A DNA stretch of 44,185 bases from an uncultured Collinsella sp. (GTDB taxonomy: Bacteria > Actinomycetota > Coriobacteriia > Coriobacteriales > Coriobacteriaceae). The stretch lies in the NCBI GenBank assembly GCA_902496335.1, contig CABVAO010000012.1:1-44185 (forward strand), in the 5' to 3' direction. The notes under the pieces are model-generated. The model had not been told where the DNA came from, searched no databases, and worked only from the letters and a program-made list of their open reading frames with translations. This document shows, piece after piece, positions 24,652 to 32,577 of the stretch. Both the position numbers and the translations under genes were made by a program. Numbering within the stretch: position 1 is the first letter of the stretch; each line of letters opens with the position of its first letter.

Positions 24652-25938
24652 CTATTTAAAGAATCCATCGTAATCATACATCTTGATCTGGCCTTCGAGC
24701 TTATCGACCGTGTCGAGCACGACGCCGACCATGATGAGGATGGACGTGCCGCCAAATGCCTGGATCAGATGGTTACCCGTGAAGGAGAAGATGATCGAAG
24801 GCACGATGGCGATGAGCGCCAAAAAGACAGCGCTGGGAAGCGTGATCTTGTTAAGCGCGTTCTTGATGTAGGCCGCGGTAGCCCTACCCGGACGGACGCC
24901 CGGAATAAAGCCGCCCTGCTTCTTAAGGTTATCGGCCGTGTCATCGGGGTTGAACACCATGGAGGTGTAGAAGTACGCGAAGAACACGATGAGGACAACG
25001 TTAAGCACCCAGTTGAGCCAACCGGTCGAAAGCGCGGAGGCAACTGCCTGAATCCAGCCGATGCCGGGGAAGAACACGGCAATCTGAGCCGGGAAGTACA
25101 GCAGCGCCGAAGCGAAGATGATCGGCACGACACCCGCGGTGTTGACCTTGATGGGCAGGTAGGTGGTCTGGCCACCCATCATGCGACGGCCCACGACGCG
25201 CTTGGCGTAGGAGACCGGGATGCGGCGCTGGCCGCGCTCAAGGAAAACAATCAGCGGGATAACCAGCAGAATGATGGCGCAGATGATCACCATGGTGATG
25301 ATGCCACCGGCATTGCCCTCAGTGCTGGAGAAGATAGCCTGCGGCAGACCGGCCATGATGTTCGCAAAGATGATCAGCGACATGCCATTGCCGATACCGC
25401 GCTGGGTGATGAGCTCACCAATCCACATGATCAGCATGGCGCCCGCGGTGAGCGTACCGACAATCATGAGGTCGAAGATGATCTCGGGAGCGCCGGCGCC
25501 ATTGAAGCTGATGCCGAAGCTCTTAAAGAGGAAGAGGTAACCCACGGAGTTGAGGATTGCCAGAGCCAAGGTGAGGTAACGCGAATACTGCGTAATCTTG
25601 GTCTGACCGACCTCGCCCTCGCGGGCAAGCTCATGCAGGGAAGGCACGACGGCCTGGAGCATCTGGAGGATGATCGAGCTGGTGATGTAAGGCATGATGC
25701 CCAGCGAAAACACCGACACATAGCTCAACGCGCCGCCAGAGAAAAGATTCAGGAGGGCCATAGCACCTGCGGCGACCGAATTGTTATCGGTCGAGAAAAG
25801 GCCCAGCATCCCCTGGAAGGGAATGCCGGGCACAGGAACGTGCGCACCAATGCGGTACACGACGAGCATAGCTATGGTAAAAAGAATCTTTTCGCGCAAT
25901 TCTTTGATGCGGAAAGCATTCTTAAGACCATTTAGCAC
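24652..25938 (-). CDS. secY: Preprotein translocase subunit SecY
   Basis: 428-residue channel protein with ten predicted membrane helices. It opens with LNGLKNAFRIKELREKILFTIAMLVVYRIGAHVPVPGI, typical of SecY. The cytoplasmic loops QRRIPVSYAKRVVG and FNPDDTADNLKKQGGFIPGVRPG, which bind SecA or the ribosome, are present. It starts with GTG at 25938 and overlaps the end of rplO by 7 bases, indicating translational coupling. Confidence 0.97.
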   Translation of the reverse strand: MLNGLKNAFRIKELREKILFTIAMLVVYRIGAHVPVPGIPFQGMLGLFSTDNNSVAAGAMALLNLFSGGALSYVSVFSLGIMPYITSSIILQMLQAVVPSLHELAREGEVGQTKITQYSRYLTLALAILNSVGYLFLFKSFGISFNGAGAPEIIFDLMIVGTLTAGAMLIMWIGELITQRGIGNGMSLIIFANIMAGLPQAIFSSTEGNAGGIITMVIICAIILLVIPLIVFLERGQRRIPVSYAKRVVGRRMMGGQTTYLPIKVNTAGVVPIIFASALLYFPAQIAVFFPGIGWIQAVASALSTGWLNWVLNVVLIVFFAYFYTSMVFNPDDTADNLKKQGGFIPGVRPGRATAAYIKNALNKITLPSAVFLALIAIVPSIIFSFTGNHLIQAFGGTSILIMVGVVLDTVDKLEGQIKMYDYDGFFK

Positions 25939-26381
25939 GGCAGCTCGACCTTTCCGCCGGCGGCCTCGATCTTGGCCTGCGCAGAAGCGCTGACCTTGTC
26001 GACCTTGACCGTGAACTTCTTGGTGAGCTCACCATTGCCGAGCACCTTGACGGGCTCGAACTCGCTCTTGGTGATGCGAGCGGCCTTAAGAGCGGCACCG
26101 TCGATCACAGCGCCGTCCTCGAACTTACGCTCGAGACGCTCAACGTTAACGGCGGTGTACTCGATACGACGGGGGTTGCGGAAGCCCGGAAGCTTGGGCA
26201 GGCGCATAGCCAGCGGAGTCTGGCCACCCTCGAAGCCGGCACCCTTGGTGCCGCCAGAGCGGGAACCCTGGCCCTTCTGGCCGCGGCCAGAAGTGGTGCC
26301 GTGACCCGAAGAATTGCCACGGCCGACGCGCTTGCGGTTCTTGGTGGAACCGGGCGCGGGAGTAAGATCGTGAAGCTGCAT
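25932..26381 (-). CDS. rplO: Ribosomal protein L15
   Basis: 149-residue large-subunit protein with the N-terminal glycine-rich GRGNSSGHGTTSGRGQKGQGSR-type RNA-binding extension and a globular C-terminal domain. Its GAGGAG ribosome binding site includes the rpmD stop codon (3-base gap), so the two are probably coupled. Confidence 0.97.
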   Translation of the reverse strand: MQLHDLTPAPGSTKNRKRVGRGNSSGHGTTSGRGQKGQGSRSGGTKGAGFEGGQTPLAMRLPKLPGFRNPRRIEYTAVNVERLERKFEDGAVIDGAALKAARITKSEFEPVKVLGNGELTKKFTVKVDKVSASAQAKIEAAGGKVELPC

Positions 26382-26384
26382 TTG

Positions 26385-26567
26385 CTACTCCTCTACAATC
26401 TCGACAAGGTGCTTGACCTTGAAGATCATGCCGCGGACGGACTCGTTGTCAGCAATCTCGCGAACCTCGCGGATCCTGTGGAGACCGAGGGCACGGACAG
26501 TACGGACCTGGTCCTGCTTGCAACCGTTGGTGCTGCGGACCTGCTTGATCTTGATGGTGTCAGCCAT
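26385..26567 (-). CDS. rpmD: Ribosomal protein L30
   Basis: 60-residue protein: IKIKQVRSTNGCKQDQVRTVRALGL followed by a short second half is the bacterial L30 pattern. Begins 2 bases after the rpsE stop. Confidence 0.96.
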   Translation of the reverse strand: MADTIKIKQVRSTNGCKQDQVRTVRALGLHRIREVREIADNESVRGMIFKVKHLVEIVEE

Positions 26568-26569
26568 GC

Positions 26570-27094
26570 TTAGTTCTCCTTACCGACGAACATCTCGGAG
26601 ACCGTCAGGCCACGGCGAGCCGCGACGTCCTCAGGGCTGGAGAGCTCCTTGAGGCCCTCGACGGCAGCCTTGATGATGTTGAGGCCGTTGTCGGTACCGA
26701 GGGACTTGGACAGGACGTTCTTGATGCCAGCAAGCTCAAAGAGGGGACGCACAGCGCCGCCGGCGATAACGCCGGTACCCTCGACAGCGGGCTTGATGAT
26801 GATGCGGCCGGCACCAAAGTGGCCGAGAACCTCGTGCGGGATGGTGCCCTGCTCGGTCACCGGCACGTGGAACATGTTCTTCTTGGCATCGAGAGATGCC
26901 TTGGAGATGGCCATGGGCACCTCAGCGGACTTGCCCATGCCAACGCCGACGTTGCCCTTGCCGTCGCCAACGACGACGAGAGCGACGAGGCTCATGCGAC
27001 GACCACCCTTGACGGTCTTCGACACGCGGTTGATGTAAACGACGCGCTCCTCGAACTCGGAGGCCTCGCGCTGCTGCTTCTGATTACGAGCCAT
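26570..27094 (-). CDS. rpsE: Ribosomal protein S5
   Basis: 174-residue small-subunit protein important for decoding accuracy. N-terminal double-stranded RNA-binding domain with VKGGRRMSLVALVVVGDGKGNVG, and C-terminal domain with GTGVIAGGAVRPLFELAGIKNVLSKSLG. Between rplR and rpmD. Confidence 0.97.
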   Translation of the reverse strand: MARNQKQQREASEFEERVVYINRVSKTVKGGRRMSLVALVVVGDGKGNVGVGMGKSAEVPMAISKASLDAKKNMFHVPVTEQGTIPHEVLGHFGAGRIIIKPAVEGTGVIAGGAVRPLFELAGIKNVLSKSLGTDNGLNIIKAAVEGLKELSSPEDVAARRGLTVSEMFVGKEN

Positions 27095-27108
27095 GTGCTA
27101 CATACCTC

Positions 27109-27477
27109 CTAGAACTCGAGACCGGCGGCACGAGCACCGTCGGCGAGGGCCTTGACGCGGCCATGGTAGATACGGCCACCGCGATCGAAGGCGACCTTGG
27201 TGATGCCGGCCTCGATGGCGCGCTTGCCAACGAGCTGACCGACCTTCTCCGCAGCCTCCTTGTTCGAGGTGTGGGTGCCCTTGAACTCGGCCTCGAGGGT
27301 CGAGGCAGAGACGAGCGTCAGGCTGGAGCCCTTGCTGTCGTCGATGATCTGGGCATAGATGTTGGCGTTAGTACGGGTCACGCGAAGACGCGGACGCTCG
27401 GAGGTACCCGAGACCTTGCCGCGAACACGACGCTGACGACGCTTGAGGCCTTCCAGCTTCGCCTTATGCTTGTTCAT
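27109..27477 (-). CDS. rplR: Ribosomal protein L18
   Basis: 122-residue 5S rRNA-binding protein with the basic N-terminus (LKRRQRRVRGKVSGTSERPRL) and the C-terminal FDRGGRIYHGRVKALADGAR motif. Confidence 0.97.
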   Translation of the reverse strand: MNKHKAKLEGLKRRQRRVRGKVSGTSERPRLRVTRTNANIYAQIIDDSKGSSLTLVSASTLEAEFKGTHTSNKEAAEKVGQLVGKRAIEAGITKVAFDRGGRIYHGRVKALADGARAAGLEF

Positions 27478-27552
27478 ACGTAAACTCCTAAAAAGGTTGA
27501 TCTTGCCAGCACCTGACGGGGTGCTGGTCTTATGCGAGTGAGTCGGTTACGA

Positions 27553-28089
27553 CTACTTGGCGGCCTTACCCAGCTTGCGGCGGATGTGCTCGCCAACGTA
27601 GTGGATACCCTTGCCCTTGTAAGGCTCGGGAGGACGATGGCCGCGGATCTCAGCGGCGATCTGACCGACCTGCTGCTTGTTAATACCCTTGACGTTCACG
27701 TGGGTGTTGTCGGGAACCTCGAAGGTGATGCCCTCGGGAGCCTCGACGATCACGGGGTGCGAGAAGCCCAGGGAGAACTCGAGGTTCTTGCCCTTCTGCT
27801 GCACGCGGTAACCGACGCCGGCGAGCTCGAGCTTCTTCTCGAAGCCCTCGGAAACGCCAACAACCATGTTGTGGATGAGGGCGCGGGTGAGGCCGTGGCG
27901 GGCACGGGTCTCACGCTCGTCGTCGGGACGGGAAACGGTGAGGACGTTGTCCTCGACGTTGATAGCGAGCTTCTCAAAGACATCGAGCTCGAGCTGGCCC
28001 TTGGGGCCCTTGACGACAACGTTGTTGCCGTTGACTGCCACTTCGACTCCGGCGGGAATCTGGACAGGCTTATTACCGATACGAGACAC
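27553..28089 (-). CDS. rplF: Ribosomal protein L6
   Basis: 178-residue protein made of two similar domains. Starts MSRIGNKPVQIPAGVEV and ends near RGHRPPEPYKGKGIHYVGE, the conserved C-terminal signature of bacterial L6. A 75-base gap without a gene precedes rplR. Confidence 0.98.
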   Translation of the reverse strand: MSRIGNKPVQIPAGVEVAVNGNNVVVKGPKGQLELDVFEKLAINVEDNVLTVSRPDDERETRARHGLTRALIHNMVVGVSEGFEKKLELAGVGYRVQQKGKNLEFSLGFSHPVIVEAPEGITFEVPDNTHVNVKGINKQQVGQIAAEIRGHRPPEPYKGKGIHYVGEHIRRKLGKAAK

Positions 28090-28122
28090 GGTGATCTCCT
28101 TTCCTTCTACCTACCGACCGAA

Positions 28123-28521
28123 TTACCAGACGTAAGCGATGATCTCGCCGCCGACGTTGTGCTTGCGAGCATCGCGGTCGGTCATAACGCCATGGCTGGT
28201 GGAAATAATGGCGGTACCAAGGCCACCGCGGACGCGGGGCATGTCGGCAACGCCGGTGTACTTACGCAGGCCCGGCTTGGAAATGCGGCGGATGCCGTTG
28301 ATGACCTTAGCCTTCTTGGGACCATACTTAAGCGTGATGTGCAGAGTCTTCTGGGGAACGGTGTCCTCGACATCGTAGCCCTCGATGTAGCCCTCCTCGT
28401 GCAGAACACGAGCGATCTCGACGAGCTTCTTGCTGCTCGGCATGGAGACCGTGGCCTTGTTCACAGAGTTAGCGTTACGGATGCGCGTAAGCATATCTGC
28501 GATCGGGTCTGTAAGGTTCAT
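28123..28521 (-). CDS. rpsH: Ribosomal protein S8
   Basis: 132-residue 16S rRNA-binding protein starting MNLTDPIADMLTRIRNA and ending ISTSHGVMTDRDARKHNVGGE. In Escherichia coli S8 feeds back on spc operon translation at the rplE message. Whether that happens here, where rplE is the first gene, is unknown. Confidence 0.98.
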   Translation of the reverse strand: MNLTDPIADMLTRIRNANSVNKATVSMPSSKKLVEIARVLHEEGYIEGYDVEDTVPQKTLHITLKYGPKKAKVINGIRRISKPGLRKYTGVADMPRVRGGLGTAIISTSHGVMTDRDARKHNVGGEIIAYVW

Positions 28522-28640
28522 ACAGATTCTCCTTCGTTCTTGATGAACACGTGCTCTTGGTTCTTCGCCGCCCTTAACGGCAAAGCCTATTTAGCGCGTT
28601 TTCCCTGTTCCAAACTGATGCTTGAAACGCTGGTAGTGAC

Positions 28641-28826
28641 TTACCAGCTGGCCTTCTTAACGCCGGGAAGCTCGCCCTTGAGTGCAAGCTCGCGGAAGCA
28701 GACACGGCACAGGCCGAACTTGCGGTACACAGAGTGCGGACGGCCGCAGCGCTGGCAGCGCGTGTACTCACGAGTAGAGAACTTCTGCTTGCGATTGCAC
28801 TTGACGATCATCGATGTCTTAGCCAC
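28641..28826 (-). CDS. rpsN: Ribosomal protein S14, zinc-binding type
   Basis: 61-residue short S14 with CQRCGRPHSVYRKFGLCRVC providing four zinc ligands (C+ type, often called S14 type Z), as in Firmicutes and many Actinobacteria. A 119-base gap without an evident gene separates it from rpsH. Confidence 0.97.
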   Translation of the reverse strand: MAKTSMIVKCNRKQKFSTREYTRCQRCGRPHSVYRKFGLCRVCFRELALKGELPGVKKASW

Positions 28827-28905
28827 TTATATCCTCCTCACATAGAGTATTGTTCGCCCCAAGCGCCGCCCCCTTGTGGGAACGGCGCTTATAGGGCAGG
28901 TGAAC

Positions 28906-29463
28906 CTATTTCTTGAACGGGAAACCGAAGGCGTCCAGAAGGGCCTTGGCCTCCTCATCGGTGTTGGCGGTGGTCACGAAAGTGATGTCCATACCACGCT
29001 GGTGATCGACGGAGTCGAAGTCGATCTCGGGGAAGATGAGCTGCTCGGTGACGCCCATGGAGAAGTTACCACGGCCGTCGAAGCTCTTGGCGGAGATGCC
29101 GCGGAAGTCGCGGATACGGGGGATCGCGACGGAGGTCAGACGATCGAAGAACTCCCACATACGGTCGCCACGCAGGGTAACCTTGCAGCCGATCGGCATA
29201 CCAGCGCGCAGGCGGAAGGTAGCGATGGACTTGCGGGCACGGGTGATCATCGGCTGCTGGCCGGTGATGGCGCGCAGGTCGCGCACGGCACCGTCGATGG
29301 CCTTGGAATCGGTAGCGGCCTCGCCGACACCCATGTTCACGACGATCTTCTCAAACTTGGGGATCATCATGACGTTCTCGTACTGGAACTTGTCCTGAAG
29401 CTGCTGCTTGACCTCGTTGTTGTACTTGGTCTTCAGACGCGGCACATACTTCTCTTCTGCCAT
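28906..29463 (-). CDS. rplE: Ribosomal protein L5
   Basis: 185-residue 5S rRNA-binding protein: YNNEVKQQLQDKFQYENVMMIPKFEKIVVNMGVGEA and GMDITFVTTANTDEEAKALL are family-specific. AAGGAG precedes the ATG. It is the first gene of the ribosomal run in this window. In most bacteria rplN and rplX precede it directly, but no trace of either was found upstream. Confidence 0.98.
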   Translation of the reverse strand: MAEEKYVPRLKTKYNNEVKQQLQDKFQYENVMMIPKFEKIVVNMGVGEAATDSKAIDGAVRDLRAITGQQPMITRARKSIATFRLRAGMPIGCKVTLRGDRMWEFFDRLTSVAIPRIRDFRGISAKSFDGRGNFSMGVTEQLIFPEIDFDSVDHQRGMDITFVTTANTDEEAKALLDAFGFPFKK

Positions 29464-29600
29464 TGTTCACTCCTTCTTGGGGTTTTAAGCACGGGGCGTG
29501 GCCACGATGGGTTGTCCTCGTGCCTCCTGGCTGCATCCGCGCCGCTCATGGCATTTCGCGGTTTGGACTCGACGCAGCAGGAGCCGACAAAACAATCGAT

Positions 29601-29629
29601 ACTATACGCGCATTGGGTGCGTATTTCCA
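29601..29629 (-). promoter_or_regulatory. Putative promoter for the rplE-led ribosomal operon
   Basis: On the minus strand TGGAAA (29629-29624), 17-base spacer, TATAGT (29606-29601), giving a leader of about 130 bases before rplE. Consensus-based. Confidence 0.4.
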
Positions 29630-29691
29630 GAAAAACCTCGTCTGCCTGCACAACTCCACAACTCCCCCGCACAAATGGATCCCAAAAAGCT

Positions 29692-29756
29692 GTTGCGGTG
29701 AAATAGTTCCTGGCCGACCGCCCGTCGGGCCCATCTAGGAACTATTTCACCGCAAC
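29692..29756. repeat. Hairpin repeat, copy 1 (perfect 20-base arms)
   Basis: GTTGCGGTGAAATAGTTCCT (29692-29711) and its exact reverse complement (29737-29756), with a 25-base loop. The same arms recur at 32486-32550. It lies just past the xdhC stop and may double as its terminator. Confidence 0.9.
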
Positions 29757-29774
29757 TTATTGATGGGGATGAGA

Positions 29775-30818
29775 TTAGCGCTTGCGGGGGACGAGTTTGG
29801 TGCGGCGCAGGTGGATCATCTCGGCGGCGATGGAGATGGCGATCTCCTCGGGATCCTCCGCCTCGATGGCAACGCCAATCGGAAGGTGCAGCCCGTCGAT
29901 TTGTTCCCGCGTAAAGCCCTCCTGTTCCAAGCGGGCCCGCACAAAGGCCGTCTTGCGACGCGAGCCCAGGCAACCCAAATAGGCGGGCTTGGCGCGCATC
30001 GCCTGAATCACCACGTCGATATCGGACTTGTGACCCGCCGTGGCAACGACCACCAAGTCGCGCGGACCGATGGGGCACAGCTCGCTCAGGTTCTTGTAAT
30101 CGACCAGGCGTCGATCGTAGACACCGGGCACCCATTCGGGGGTCAGCGTACCGGGGCGGTCGTCACAAGCCACGACGGCAAAGCCCGCCGCCGTGAGCAC
30201 CCGCGCCGTTGCGGCGCCCACGTGGCCGCAGCCAAAGATATAGGTCAGGCCCTCGGGGCAGAGCGTCTCGATGTGCGCCGGGGGAATCTCGGAGGCGGCG
30301 TTGGTGTAGGTGACCTTACTCCCCTCCTCCACCAGCGAAAGCTCGGGGCAGCCCATTATGGTGCGGCGCGATGCCTCGCCATGGTACTCGGCCACATCGC
30401 CCTCGATCGCCTGGGTGACAAACGGTTCAAAGTCGATGACGAAGTCGCCGATGCGCCGATAGGCCAAAACGTCGGCAACCGACTGGAACAACGGCACCTG
30501 CGATACATCCAGGTGCAGATAGCACAGGCAGATGGCTCCGCCGCAGATCATGCCAGTATCGGAGTTCTCGCCGCCCATGGTGTAGCGGACCAGACGCGAT
30601 TGCCCTGCGGCCAGCAGCTCGCGCGCCTCGTCCAGCGCAAAGAGCTCAATCTTGCCGCCGCCGATGGTGCCCGCTTGGCTGCCATCGGCAAAGACGGCCA
30701 TCCAGGCGCCCACGCCGCGCGGCGATGACCCTGCCGTACCGGCAACTACCACCAGCTCGCACGTCTTACCAGCCTTCAGAGCGCCAAGCGCAGCATTCAC
30801 CACATCGAGCTTTTCCAT
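29775..30818 (-). CDS. xdhC: XdhC/CoxI-family molybdenum hydroxylase maturation protein
   Basis: 347-residue cytosolic factor of the family that binds molybdenum cofactor, promotes its sulfuration and delivers it to xanthine dehydrogenase-type enzymes. The N-terminal XdhC/CoxI domain has the GSSPRGVGAWMAVFADGSQAGTIGGG motif, and CGGAICLCY follows at about 112. The C-terminal Rossmann-type domain starts at IFGCGHVGAATARVLTAAGF. It begins 9 bases after yqeB, with the yqeB stop inside its ribosome binding site, so the two are coupled. No hydroxylase gene is present in the window. Confidence 0.9.
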   Translation of the reverse strand: MEKLDVVNAALGALKAGKTCELVVVAGTAGSSPRGVGAWMAVFADGSQAGTIGGGKIELFALDEARELLAAGQSRLVRYTMGGENSDTGMICGGAICLCYLHLDVSQVPLFQSVADVLAYRRIGDFVIDFEPFVTQAIEGDVAEYHGEASRRTIMGCPELSLVEEGSKVTYTNAASEIPPAHIETLCPEGLTYIFGCGHVGAATARVLTAAGFAVVACDDRPGTLTPEWVPGVYDRRLVDYKNLSELCPIGPRDLVVVATAGHKSDIDVVIQAMRAKPAYLGCLGSRRKTAFVRARLEQEGFTREQIDGLHLPIGVAIEAEDPEEIAISIAAEMIHLRRTKLVPRKR

Positions 30819-30827
30819 TGCAATTTC

Positions 30828-31622
30828 CTATCCCTGGAATACACCGGTGAGCATGGCGAGCGCCTCGAGTACGCCGCCGCCGACCGACGTCGCCTTGTCC
30901 GAAATATAGTTGATATAGCTGGCGTCGCCGCGCGGGTCGACGTCGGCGCACTTAAAGCCCTCGGTCACCTGAACGCCGTCGGCCAAAAGGCCGCGCAAGC
31001 AGCCGTCAATCTGCGTGACCATGGGAGTATCACCCGCATACCCGATCACATCGCCGGCACTCACGATGTCGCCGATCGCGCGGTCGGACCTAAACACGCC
31101 GGCGGCGGGGCTGTGGATAACGCGCTCTTTGCCATAGCCGGCGATGATGCCCGGCACGCCCGTATTGGGTTGGGGCGAGCCCTGGGTGATGACGCGGCCG
31201 AGGAAATGACCGCGCATGGTCTCGACCACGGCGTCGCAATCGACCGGCGCGGTAAAGCCCGGCCCCACGGCGATGACGACAGGCGCCATATCGCGCGTGG
31301 TGCCCAAGTTGCGCTTGGCCAGAATCGCGTCGACCACGGCAGCGGGTTTCAGTTCATCGAGCATCTTGGCCTGGGGGTCTACCACGACGGCGACGTCTCC
31401 GGCCTCGGTAATTGCAAGCGCCTCTGCCGGCGTCTGCGCCAAGCGAGCGCGAATGCCCTCGACCTGGACCTCGCCCAGGCGAATGGCCTCGCAAAAACTG
31501 ATTGTGCGACGGATGCACGTGGGGACCGCGATATCGGCCATGACAACCGACACGCCGGCGCGCACCAAGCGAGCGGCGACGCCCGTGGCGATATCGCCGG
31601 CGCCGCGAACATAAACGAGCAT
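30828..31622 (-). CDS. yqeB: Selenium-dependent molybdenum hydroxylase system protein YqeB
   Basis: 264-residue protein of the YqeB (EF2563) family. The N-terminus VYVRGAGDIATGVAARLVRAG is a nucleotide-binding Rossmann start, and VIAVGPGFTAPVDCDAVVETMRGHFLGRV and the terminal SDKATSVGGGVLEALAMLTG are typical. It is consistently found with yqeC, xdhC and mocA in genomes having labile-selenium molybdenum hydroxylases, and is presumed to act in making their cofactor. The exact reaction is not established. Divergent from yqeC across a 102-base spacer. Confidence 0.88.
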   Translation of the reverse strand: MLVYVRGAGDIATGVAARLVRAGVSVVMADIAVPTCIRRTISFCEAIRLGEVQVEGIRARLAQTPAEALAITEAGDVAVVVDPQAKMLDELKPAAVVDAILAKRNLGTTRDMAPVVIAVGPGFTAPVDCDAVVETMRGHFLGRVITQGSPQPNTGVPGIIAGYGKERVIHSPAAGVFRSDRAIGDIVSAGDVIGYAGDTPMVTQIDGCLRGLLADGVQVTEGFKCADVDPRGDASYINYISDKATSVGGGVLEALAMLTGVFQG

Positions 31623-31724
31623 TCCCGGGGCACCTCCCTGTGCTACGGTTTGAGCAGAGCAAAAGCGGTTCGACCGCTACTCTGATGATTATTTATTATC
31701 ACAGTATTATACGGCGGTGAACAG
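31623..31724. promoter_or_regulatory. Divergent promoter region of yqeB and yqeC
   Basis: A 102-base AT-rich spacer with a perfect hairpin AGCGGT-TCG-ACCGCT and a TATTAT sequence about 15-20 bases before yqeC that could be a -10 element. No clear -35 was found. Confidence 0.4.
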
Positions 31725-32459
31725 ATGGAAACGGTTAACGGCAGCCTTGCCTCCACGCTCAAGATTGAGCCGGGCATTACCGCGATCATCGGCAGCGGTG
31801 GCAAGTCGACGTTGCTCAAGACGCTGGGTCTCGAGCTCATGCGCGCCGGCGGCAGGGTGCTTCTCTGTACCACCACGCACATGTTTCCCGTCGCCGGCGT
31901 GCCATGGGACGGGTCGAGCCGTCGTCTGGACGCCGCGCCCTGGAAGCCAGGTGCCTTGCACGCCCCAGGCTGCACCTGCGAGGCATGCGCGGGCATGAGC
32001 CGCGGAAGCATCTGCCAAGCAGGCGTCTTGGACCCCGAGACGGGCAAGCTCTCCTCCCCTGCCGAACCGCTCGACCAGCTGGCGCAGCGCTTTGACTACG
32101 TCCTGGCCGAGGCAGATGGCAGCAAGCGGCTCCCGCTCAAGGCCCACGCCGCCTGGGAGCCGGTGATTCCCTCTGGCACGGCCAACATCGTCTGGATCGT
32201 CGGCGCCTCGGGGCTCGGCAAGCCCATCAACGAAGCCGTCCACCGCCCCGAGCTCTTCTGCGAGCGCTGCGATTGCGAGCCCACCGACATCGCCACGCCC
32301 GAGCGCGTCGCCATGGTGCTCAATGCCGAACTGCGGATGCTGAACCTCAACTATGCCCGCATCATGCTCAACCAAGTCGACACGCTTGCCGGCCCGGCCG
32401 TGGCAAGCCGCTTTGAGACTGCCCTCAGCCGCCCCATCGTCGCCACCAGCCTCAAATAG
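31725..32459 (+). CDS. yqeC: Selenium cofactor biosynthesis protein YqeC
   Basis: 244-residue P-loop protein: GSGGKST at about 23-29 is the Walker A motif, followed by VLLCTTTHMF and, later, YVLAEADGSKRLPLKAHAAWEPVIP, the family signature. A cysteine pair CTCEAC (about 83-88) is extra. YqeC is a genomic marker of the selenium-dependent molybdenum hydroxylase trait and is thought to act in selenium cofactor formation. It is the only plus-strand gene of this block and converges on the hydantoinase gene, with a hairpin repeat between them. Confidence 0.88.
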   Translation: METVNGSLASTLKIEPGITAIIGSGGKSTLLKTLGLELMRAGGRVLLCTTTHMFPVAGVPWDGSSRRLDAAPWKPGALHAPGCTCEACAGMSRGSICQAGVLDPETGKLSSPAEPLDQLAQRFDYVLAEADGSKRLPLKAHAAWEPVIPSGTANIVWIVGASGLGKPINEAVHRPELFCERCDCEPTDIATPERVAMVLNAELRMLNLNYARIMLNQVDTLAGPAVASRFETALSRPIVATSLK

Positions 32460-32485
32460 CCGGCGCTGCCCCAGCAGACCTATAA

Positions 32486-32550
32486 GTTGCGGTGGAATAG
32501 TTCCTGAAACGGCCTATTTGGCGGCTAAACAGGAACTATTTCACCGCAAC
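32486..32550. repeat. Hairpin repeat, copy 2 (20-base arms, one mismatch)
   Basis: GTTGCGGTGGAATAGTTCCT (32486-32505) pairs with AGGAACTATTTCACCGCAAC (32531-32550). The right arm is identical to that of copy 1 at 29737-29756, while the loop differs. It lies between two convergent genes, where it could terminate both. Confidence 0.9.
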
Positions 32551-32577
32551 TGCGAAGGGAATCCGGCGCCCTTCTTG

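Larger units (their letters stand above)
29464..29774. other. Intergenic region upstream of rplE
   Basis: 311 bases without a recognisable gene. I translated the minus-strand frames and found nothing like L24 (rplX). It contains a putative promoter and, next to xdhC, a hairpin with perfect 20-base arms (29692-29756). Confidence 0.7.

Noticed and set aside
24550..25935. 461-codon plus-strand ORF opposite secY and adk
   Set aside because: Antisense shadow; very Asp/His-rich translation, no ribosome binding site or family.
29464..29774. Remnant of rplX (L24) upstream of rplE
   Set aside because: Minus-strand frames near the rplE start were translated; none resembles L24.
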